Under the pieces are notes generated by a model, which made no database searches, was not told the origin of the DNA, and was given only the letters and a program-made list of their open reading frames with translations. Source: JANSXG01 sp965652425 (GTDB lineage: Bacteria > Planctomycetota > Phycisphaerae > Phycisphaerales > UBA1924). Taken from it: a DNA stretch of 5,096 nt. The translations under genes and the position numbers were made by a program. The stretch lies in NCBI GenBank assembly GCA_965652425.1, contig CBFGVX010000125.1, positions 1 to 5,096 on the forward strand, given 5' to 3'. Shown here one piece after another: positions 1-5,096 of the stretch. Every line of letters begins with the position of its first letter. Position 1 is the stretch's first letter.

Positions 1-71
<71 letters not shown>

Positions 72-161
72 TTTGTCCCGCGGCGGGGCGCGTCCGCTCA
101 CGATCGACCATGATCGATTGGCGACGAGCTCCACCGCCACCCGGAACGGAGACCGCCGCCG

Positions 162-809
162 ATGCTGAGCATGTACAAAGCCGGACAGGGCTACTGGACC
201 CGCATGATGAGCGCCATTTTCTTCGGCGTGCTCGTCGCCGGCGGCGCCCTCTGGCTCTCCGGCCAGATCAACGCGATGAACTTCGAGCCGGTCGCCTGGC
301 GCTACACCATCGGATCCGATGCGCCCGTCAGCGGCCTCTCGGTCAACGACGAAGTCGAGCTGCGCCGGAGCAATGTCCGCATCGGTTCCGCTCTGGTGCG
401 AGCGGTCGATGGCAATACCCTCGAACTGAACAATGTCACGATGGGCTCGGGCAATGCCGCGACCGATGTGCAGAGCGTCGTCGCCGAGGGCAGCTCGCCC
501 ATACCGGTCGGCGGCCTCCAGCTGGTGCAGCGGTTCGAGAAGACCTACCTGCAGGGCGGTGTCGCCGGGCTCACGCTGCTGATTGGCGCGATCGTCATCT
601 TCTATCTGTGCTACTCGAACAAGCGGACCAGCGAGTTCCTCATCGCCACCGAGGGCGAGATGAAGAAGGTGAACTGGTCGAGCCGTCGCGAGGTGTTCGG
701 GTCGACCTGGGTGGTCATCGGCATCAGCGTGCTCATCGCCGCGATCCTGTTCTTCACCGATCAGCTCTTCTACGCGATCGCCAAATCGATCGACCTGATC
801 CAGGTCTGA
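162..809 (+). CDS. secE: Preprotein translocase subunit SecE, with enlarged loop
   Basis: SecE is the small inner-membrane subunit that clamps SecY in the SecYEG protein-export channel. The family signature is at the C terminus: an amphipathic helix with EMKKVNW (residues 166-172), then REVFGSTWVVIG and a final membrane helix at about 182-206. Two further membrane helices are predicted at about 16-35 and 132-151. This gives the three-helix, N-in topology known from E. coli SecE. The protein is 215 aa, against about 60-130 aa for most SecE. The extra length is a segment of about 95 residues between helices 1 and 2, predicted to be periplasmic and rich in beta-type sequence. The residues after the conserved Trp are Ser-Ser rather than the common Pro. 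The start at 162 is preferred over the in-frame ATG at 171 because GGAGA at 148-152 lies 9 bases upstream of it. The downstream nusG supports the assignment. Confidence 0.93.
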   Translation: MLSMYKAGQGYWTRMMSAIFFGVLVAGGALWLSGQINAMNFEPVAWRYTIGSDAPVSGLSVNDEVELRRSNVRIGSALVRAVDGNTLELNNVTMGSGNAATDVQSVVAEGSSPIPVGGLQLVQRFEKTYLQGGVAGLTLLIGAIVIFYLCYSNKRTSEFLIATEGEMKKVNWSSRREVFGSTWVVIGISVLIAAILFFTDQLFYAIAKSIDLIQV

Positions 810-866
810 GCAGAGGCCACGCAGACGCTCAGCGCTCCACGAATCTCCATCACGCGTCCTCATCGC

Positions 867-873
867 AGGAAAG
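867..873 (+). promoter_or_regulatory. Probable ribosome binding site of nusG
   Basis: AGGAAAG lies 9 bases before the ATG at 883 and is the only Shine-Dalgarno-like stretch near any candidate nusG start. The internal ATG at 1108, where a minimal NusG would begin, has no such sequence upstream. The site therefore supports the long N-terminal form. Confidence 0.6.
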
Positions 874-882
874 CCCCCGACC

Positions 883-1659
883 ATGACCGAGCACGAACAA
901 GCCCAGCAACCGGCAGACACCGAGCAGTCCGCGCCGGCTTCGGAAGCCCAGACTTCGGACAAGCCCGCTGCCGCTTCTGACGCCAAGCCCAAGAAGAAGT
1001 CCATGCAGATCGAGGGCGACCTGACCGCGACCACGCTCCCGTCCGCCGCCCAGATGGCCGGCTACGAGGGCAAGCTGGTCGACGGCGAGCCGATCGCTTA
1101 TCCCGGCATGAACTGGTTCACGCTGCGGGTCGCGTCCAACAAAGAGAACTATGTGCGCGACACGCTGCTGCGCAAGATCGAGATCGAAGGCCTGAAGCAC
1201 CTGGTCAACCGCATCCTCGTTCCGACCGAGAAGACCAAGACCATCAAGGGCGGCAAGCAGCGCATTCAGGAGACCAAGCTGTATCCCGGCTATGTCTTCG
1301 TCGAGATGCGTCTTGAGGACGACGGGCGCATCCCGCAGGATGTGTTCTTCCTGATCAAGGAGACCACCGGCGTCGGCGACTTTGTCGGCACGACCGGCCG
1401 CCCGACCGCGCTCGCGCCCCACGAGATCGAAAAGATGCTCCTCGACTCGCGCAAGCCCGAGGAGATGCCCGAGATCAAGATGGTCTTCCAGAAGGGCGAG
1501 GCCGTCACGATCAAGGAAGGCCCGTTCGAGAACTACGAGGGCACCGTCGACGAGCTGGTTCCCGAGAAGGGCCTCGTGCGCGTGCTGGTCACGATCTTCG
1601 GACGCCAAGCCCCGATCGAACTCGAAGAGTGGCAGATCGCCAAGGCCGAAGACGCCTGA
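883..1659 (+). CDS. nusG: Transcription termination/antitermination factor NusG
   Basis: NusG binds RNA polymerase near the clamp through its NGN domain. Its KOW domain contacts Rho or ribosomal protein S10, linking transcription to termination or translation. The NGN domain spans roughly residues 77-190, starting at NWFTLRV and holding the hallmark LYPGYVFVEM (133-142). The KOW domain covers about 203-250, with the typical VTIKEGPFENYEGTV and the closing IFGRQAPIELE. Before the core is an extension of about 75 residues, rich in Ala, Ser, Glu, Gln and Pro, with a KPKKK patch at 35-39; it looks disordered. Total length is 258 aa, against about 180 aa for E. coli NusG. The start at 883 is supported by an upstream AGGAAAG. 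The gene follows secE by 73 bases and is closed by a strong hairpin, so tRNA-Trp, secE and nusG may form one unit. Confidence 0.97.
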   Translation: MTEHEQAQQPADTEQSAPASEAQTSDKPAAASDAKPKKKSMQIEGDLTATTLPSAAQMAGYEGKLVDGEPIAYPGMNWFTLRVASNKENYVRDTLLRKIEIEGLKHLVNRILVPTEKTKTIKGGKQRIQETKLYPGYVFVEMRLEDDGRIPQDVFFLIKETTGVGDFVGTTGRPTALAPHEIEKMLLDSRKPEEMPEIKMVFQKGEAVTIKEGPFENYEGTVDELVPEKGLVRVLVTIFGRQAPIELEEWQIAKAEDA

Positions 1660-1686
1660 TCGGCTTTCGCAGAACCGACCTACGAA

Positions 1687-1713
1687 AACCGCCCGGACCA
1701 GTGCCGGGCGGTT
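1687..1713. terminator. Bidirectional intrinsic terminator between nusG and the convergent gene
   Basis: A perfect 10-bp inverted repeat, AACCGCCCGG / CCGGGCGGTT, surrounds the 7-base loop ACCAGTG. On the plus strand it lies 27 bases after the nusG stop, and the T tract is short and broken (TTGTCGTT). On the minus strand the stem runs directly into TTTTCG, a better U tract, and lies 32 bases after the stop of the 278-aa gene. It can therefore serve both converging transcripts. Confidence 0.85.
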
Positions 1714-1745
1714 GTCGTTCTGATGCGATGAACCGGCGGCTCGCT

Positions 1746-2582
1746 TTACGGACACTCGTTTCCGAACGCCGTGAGCACCGCGTTCAGATCGTCGAGATCG
1801 ACGGAGCCGTCGCCGTTGGTGTCGCCGATCGAGGTCTTCTGTCCGAAGTTCGTGAGGACGATGTTGAGGTCGTCGAGGTCGACATCGCCGGACTCATCGA
1901 CATCGGCGGGGCAGTCCGGCGCGGGGACCGGGGCGGTAGCGACGATGGTCGTCGTGATGGTGCCGTTGATCGGCGGAGCGTCCGGCAGGTCTGCGCTGTC
2001 GAACGCAGCGGTGGTGCTGATCGTAAGCACCAGTTCGTCACCGATGCGCACGAGGTTGGCCAGCACCGGAGCTTCGATGATGCCCGACTCAGCGAGATCG
2101 ATGGTGTCGTTGCAGGGCAGGTTCTGCGACTGGAAGAGGAAGCAGAGCAGGGTCGTGGTGGAATAGCTCAGCGTACCCGCGGTGGCCTGTGGCACGGCGG
2201 GGAAGAACAGCTCGCCGCCGGGCCCGATGGGTTCGGGGCCGGTCGGGCCGTCGAGGGCGTAGGCCGTCTGCAGGTTGCTGCCCGTGAGCGTCAGCGTCTG
2301 ACCGAGCCCGAGGTTGTAACTGAGGTTCAGCGTCTCGGTCAGCGCAAAGTTGAAGTGCAGGATCGACGCCTCCTGCGGATCTTGCGGCGTGTTCAAGTCC
2401 AGCTCCACGGTCCCGATCACCGGCGAGCTGTCGCTGTCGCAGGATCCGGTCACCGTCTCGCAGATCTCGAGTGTGGTGGACGAGGCGGAACTGTCAACGA
2501 TGAAGGTCACGGGGGCAGCGAACGCGCACGAGCCGCAGATGGCGAGCATCGCCGCGGCGGAGATCCGGGTTCTGTTGAGCAT
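1746..2582 (-). CDS. Secreted protein of unknown function with C-terminal GC-type dockerin
   Basis: The 278-aa product begins with a signal peptide: basic NRTR, a hydrophobic stretch and a likely cleavage after AFA near residue 22. The middle part (about 24-220) is Thr/Ser-rich with alternating beta-type sequence. It has two close cysteine pairs, C41/C48 and C147/C157, that may form disulfides, and no catalytic motif I recognise. It has the general look of secreted beta-sandwich proteins of planctomycetes. The C terminus (224-278) is a dockerin-like domain with two calcium-loop repeats: D227, D229, S231, D233, D235, D238 and D254, N256, D258, S260, D262, D265, each followed by LNxVLTxFG. Cys-Pro pairs flank it. 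An AAGGAGA site lies 7 bases before the ATG. The gene is downstream of the deiminase gene, 69 bases away on the same strand. The role is unknown; binding or structural function at the cell surface is only a guess. Confidence 0.88.
   Translation of the reverse strand: MLNRTRISAAAMLAICGSCAFAAPVTFIVDSSASSTTLEICETVTGSCDSDSSPVIGTVELDLNTPQDPQEASILHFNFALTETLNLSYNLGLGQTLTLTGSNLQTAYALDGPTGPEPIGPGGELFFPAVPQATAGTLSYSTTTLLCFLFQSQNLPCNDTIDLAESGIIEAPVLANLVRIGDELVLTISTTAAFDSADLPDAPPINGTITTTIVATAPVPAPDCPADVDESGDVDLDDLNIVLTNFGQKTSIGDTNGDGSVDLDDLNAVLTAFGNECP
1761..1914 (-). repeat. Dockerin-coding direct repeat, copy 1
   Basis: This is the dockerin-encoding 3' end of the 278-aa gene. It aligns without gaps to 2670-2823, at a constant offset of 909 bases. 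By hand count, 122 of 154 positions match, about 79%. Identical blocks include the stretches around 1811-1826, 1839-1856 and 1858-1874. It codes for the two calcium-loop repeats of the domain. Confidence 0.85.
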
Positions 2583-2589
2583 GGTCTCT

Positions 2590-2596
2590 TCTCCTT
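2590..2596 (-). promoter_or_regulatory. Ribosome binding site of the 278-aa dockerin protein gene
   Basis: On the minus strand AAGGAGA lies 7 bases before the ATG at 2582. It is a near-perfect Shine-Dalgarno sequence at good spacing and fixes this start, which also gives an intact signal peptide. Confidence 0.8.
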
Positions 2597-2651
2597 GCTC
2601 TCAGCATACACACGATTCCCGCCGGGGCGAGCGCTGGATGATTATCGGTGC

Positions 2652-5048
2652 TCACACCGGGCAATCGGTCCCGAATGCCGTGAGGACAGCGTTCAGGTCA
2701 TCGAGATCGACCACACCATCGCCGTTGGTGTCGCCCTCGGGGGTGGTCTGTCCGAAGTTCGTGAGCACGATGTTGAGGTCGTCAAGATTCACGGAGCCCG
2801 AGCCGTCGACATCCGAGGGGCAGGTGGTGCAGCCCAGCGTGGTCTGCTCGACGCGGATCGAACCGATCCGCCAGCCGGGGTAGTCGTTGTACTGCTCGTC
2901 GACGGTGTCGAAGCGGAAAGCGATCGTCACGCTCTGACCGGCCCACGGCGAGAGGTCGATGCTGCGCTCGGTGGCGGTGAGCGATTCGGGAACCTGTTCG
3001 ACGGTCTGCCCGTTGATCACGACCGAGGCGATGTCGTAGCCCTGGAAGCCGAAGTCGGTGATCTCGGTGTGCAGCGTGTAGCAGAAGCGCAGCGATGCGT
3101 TCGTCGCGCCCACATCGAGCGCGATGGGCGGGAGGGTCAGCTCGCCCGTTTCGCGCTGGCCGGTGTCGTAGGTGCAGCTGCTGAGGTCGGTGAACGAGGC
3201 GTGGTACGGGCCTGACTCGGCGCAGGAACCCGACGGTGTGCAGGATGCCGCGATCGACCAGAGGCCTGAGGCGGAATATCCCGGCGGCAGTGTCGGCGCG
3301 CTGAAGGATTCGTCGAAGATTGGCTCTTCGGTTTCCTCGGCGACCGTGATAGCGAACGAGCTGCCCTGCGCGGCGGGCCAGCGCCGGGTCTGGCCGGTCA
3401 GCGTGTCGGCCGTGAAGAACACCCGCGGCTGATCGGCACAAGCGAAGGCGGGCAGGTTGTACGCGAAGACTCCTGGGCCCTGATCGAGCATCGGGCTCGA
3501 TGCGTACGGGACGCTGGGACCGGTCTGGAAGTGAATCGTGACCGTCAAGGGATCGAGCGATTCGGCGCGGGGATCGACGGCGATCGACACCGGTGCTGCG
3601 AGACCAGGCGCGATGAGCGCGGGCAGTTCGACCGGCGTGATCGTCAGCGCGTCCGCGCCGATCTCGAAGGCGATCGGCCCCGCCTCGCCGACCGGCGGCA
3701 TGAACGCCCGCTTGCCGGACTGGTCCGTGGCCTCGATGAAGTACTCGACGGTGGTCGGTGAACCCATGGCCGGGATCATCGCGAGATGCCAGTGTTCGCC
3801 CAGTTCCGGGGCCGCGCTGAGCGGGATGGTCTGCCACTGGGCGGTCCCGGCCTCGCGCCAGTGCACGCGCGTTTCGCTCTGGTTCAGCGGTGTGCCGCTG
3901 AGCGGCTCCAGGTACGCCCGGACTTCGACCGGGTTGTTCAGCGGCTTGGCATCGCGGATCTTCGGGTGCGCGATCCGCAGCATCTGCGGGTCGTGGATCG
4001 AGCGCGTGCGGCAGTGGACCGCGTCGGTGTAATTGTAGAACCCGGTGTGCGGCACGCCGACCACCCGGTAGCCCGGCATCGCATCGCGGTACGCCTGCAA
4101 CGCGGGCTCATCGGCAGGGATGCCGAAGATCGGCACCAGCACGCGGTCGTTGACGATGTACGAGTTCAGGTAGTTCGCGAGACGGTTCGGCGCGTACGGC
4201 GGGCAGTCGATGCGGATGATCGTGTACGGGTTGCCCCACGGCGTGGTCAGCGATTCGAGCAGCGCGACATTCGCCTCCGTCGGCGCGGTCTCGGGATGCC
4301 CGGCGGGCGGGCGCTTGACGAGCACGGTTTCCTCGTCGACGAACTTTGCCCAGCAGTCCACATGCTGGATGCCGCTGGTTTCCCAATTCTCGAGGATGAC
4401 CCAGTCGGTGATGCCCATGAGCGACGCGGCGTCGGCGCGCAGTTGCGACTCGCTCATGATGTCGAGGTTCTCGGTGACGAGCAGGCACGACGAGAACGCG
4501 CGCCCGAACCCGTCGGTGAGCAGGTTGCCGCCGGTAGCGAAGAAGGTGAGCGGCGCGTGGGTCAGCCCGAGCCCCGCCGCGGCGGAGGCGTTGGCGGTCG
4601 CGTCGGCGGGGTTGTCGGGAACATAGGTGCTGGTCGGGTCAGCACAGTACTGCCCGGCGTAGGGGTAGCCGTTCCAGAGCGGGTCGGCGATGAGCAGCTG
4701 GCCGTTCTCGTCGAACACGCAGTACGGCCCCCAGTCGCGCGGCCACGGCGAGACCTGCCCGGTGGTGATGAAGTTCAGACGGGCCGGGTCGATGCCGAGC
4801 GACGAGCAGTAGCCGATCGCGTCGTTGCGCTGGCTCTGATTCGCGATGAGGAAGGTGAGCGACGCCGCCTGATCGATCTCCTGATAGACGACGCCGGGGT
4901 GCGCGGGCGGCCAGCGGACCAAGACGGTCTCGACCGGTTCCCACGGCGCGACGATGCGACGGTCCCCCTCGGTCGCGACGGGCGCGGCGATGCAGAGCCC
5001 GCACAGCAGCAGGACAGATGCCGGTCCGAGAATGGCGAATCGTGGCAT
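2652..5048 (-). CDS. Secreted agmatine/peptidylarginine deiminase-family protein with dockerin
   Basis: The 798-aa product is predicted to be an exported guanidino-group hydrolase, turning an arginine-type guanidine into a ureido group plus ammonia. A signal peptide occupies residues 1 to about 22. The catalytic domain (about 30-365) is of the PAD_porph / agmatine deiminase family. It begins APWEPVETVLVRWP and contains WPRDWGP (102-108, Asp105), GGNLLTDGFG (173-182), HVDCWAKF (His229, Asp231), NSYIVNDRVLVPIFG (295-309) and VHCRT with the likely nucleophile Cys346. It is followed by an Ig-like domain (about 372-463), a second beta-sandwich (about 467-570), and a jelly-roll or MAM-like module (about 576-736) with several cysteines. 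A GC-type dockerin (743-798) ends the protein. Signal peptide, catalytic domain and Ig-like domain follow the P. gingivalis PPAD layout. The substrate (peptidyl-arginine, free arginine derivative or agmatine) is not settled. The start is supported by GGAGGA upstream. Confidence 0.9.
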   Translation of the reverse strand: MPRFAILGPASVLLLCGLCIAAPVATEGDRRIVAPWEPVETVLVRWPPAHPGVVYQEIDQAASLTFLIANQSQRNDAIGYCSSLGIDPARLNFITTGQVSPWPRDWGPYCVFDENGQLLIADPLWNGYPYAGQYCADPTSTYVPDNPADATANASAAAGLGLTHAPLTFFATGGNLLTDGFGRAFSSCLLVTENLDIMSESQLRADAASLMGITDWVILENWETSGIQHVDCWAKFVDEETVLVKRPPAGHPETAPTEANVALLESLTTPWGNPYTIIRIDCPPYAPNRLANYLNSYIVNDRVLVPIFGIPADEPALQAYRDAMPGYRVVGVPHTGFYNYTDAVHCRTRSIHDPQMLRIAHPKIRDAKPLNNPVEVRAYLEPLSGTPLNQSETRVHWREAGTAQWQTIPLSAAPELGEHWHLAMIPAMGSPTTVEYFIEATDQSGKRAFMPPVGEAGPIAFEIGADALTITPVELPALIAPGLAAPVSIAVDPRAESLDPLTVTIHFQTGPSVPYASSPMLDQGPGVFAYNLPAFACADQPRVFFTADTLTGQTRRWPAAQGSSFAITVAEETEEPIFDESFSAPTLPPGYSASGLWSIAASCTPSGSCAESGPYHASFTDLSSCTYDTGQRETGELTLPPIALDVGATNASLRFCYTLHTEITDFGFQGYDIASVVINGQTVEQVPESLTATERSIDLSPWAGQSVTIAFRFDTVDEQYNDYPGWRIGSIRVEQTTLGCTTCPSDVDGSGSVNLDDLNIVLTNFGQTTPEGDTNGDGVVDLDDLNAVLTAFGTDCPV
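2670..2823 (-). repeat. Dockerin-coding direct repeat, copy 2
   Basis: This is the dockerin-encoding 3' end of the deiminase gene, the partner of 1761-1914 with the same orientation and no gaps. Its calcium-loop positions are D746, D748, S750, S752, N754, D757 and D773, N775, D777, V779, D781, D784. Divergence is concentrated in the linker and loop positions, while the LNxVLTxFG helices are nearly identical at DNA level. Confidence 0.85.
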
Positions 5049-5053
5049 GGGCG

Positions 5054-5061
5054 TTCCTCCA
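5054..5061 (-). promoter_or_regulatory. Ribosome binding site of the deiminase-family gene
   Basis: On the minus strand TGGAGGAA lies 5 bases before the ATG at 5048, with core GGAGGA. It is a strong Shine-Dalgarno match and selects this start, which begins a clear signal peptide. Only 35 further bases upstream are inside the window, too few to place a promoter with confidence. Confidence 0.8.
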
Positions 5062-5096
5062 CGATCAATGTAGACCGGTCTCGCAGGATGTCGAGA

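Noticed and set aside
77..87. Small hairpin CCCG-CGG-CGGG just after the tRNA
   Set aside because: The stem is only 4 bp and no T run follows, so it is not a convincing terminator.
103..118. Imperfect palindrome ATCGA-CCATGA-TCGAT upstream of secE
   Set aside because: Short arms made of GATC/TCGA words that are frequent across this GC-rich window. An operator role cannot be supported.
850..1755. 301-codon open frame on the minus strand opposite nusG
   Set aside because: It is antisense to a clear NusG gene, is rich in Gly/Leu/Arg/Asp with no recognisable motif, and runs across the terminator. It reflects GC-rich codon bias.
1629..3215. 528-codon open frame on the plus strand
   Set aside because: It overlaps the nusG end and lies opposite two genes with signal peptides and dockerins. 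Its low-complexity Arg/Gly/Val/Asp text is what the antisense of the dockerin repeats gives.
2782..3837. 351-codon minus-strand frame inside the deiminase gene
   Set aside because: Arg-rich alternative frame fully inside the real gene, with no domain signature.
4986..5048. Cysteines in both signal peptides (LLLCGLC and AICGSCAF) as lipobox sites
   Set aside because: The residues before the cysteines do not fit the lipobox [LVI][ASTVI][GAS]C, and ordinary signal peptidase sites follow (AFA-AP, IA-AP).
5067..5094. Possible promoter TCGACA, 16 bases, TACATT before the deiminase gene
   Set aside because: Only 9 of 12 consensus positions match, and the implied start of transcription would fall on the ribosome binding site.

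Overview
This GC-rich window looks like chromosomal DNA of a planctomycete, most likely class Phycisphaerae. The main clue is the pair of C-terminal dockerin-like domains, with the motif DLDDLNxVLTxFG twice in each, flanked by Cys-Pro. This matches what is called the GC-type dockerin of Phycisphaerales. No species is assigned, and the lineage call is inference from domain style and general composition.

Left part (1-1713, plus strand): the 3' part of a tRNA-Trp gene (anticodon CCA) is followed by secE and nusG, a housekeeping order seen in many bacteria. SecE has a large extra region between transmembrane segments 1 and 2, predicted to face the periplasm. NusG has a low-complexity N-terminal extension of about 75 residues in front of a normal NGN-KOW core. 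A strong GC-rich hairpin after nusG ends the unit. The usual next gene, rplK, does not follow.

Right part (1746-5048, minus strand): two genes for secreted proteins converge on nusG and appear to share its terminator. The upstream, larger gene (798 aa) encodes an exported enzyme of the agmatine deiminase / Porphyromonas-type peptidylarginine deiminase family. It carries Ig-like and jelly-roll-like modules and a dockerin. The downstream gene (278 aa) encodes a secreted protein of unknown function with the same dockerin. They are 69 bases apart with good ribosome binding sites and no clear terminator between them, so co-expression is plausible.

The most interesting content is the dockerin-tagged extracellular deiminase. 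Its catalytic residues look intact. The two arginines that in P. gingivalis PPAD bind the substrate's C-terminal carboxylate appear replaced, which suggests a different substrate.
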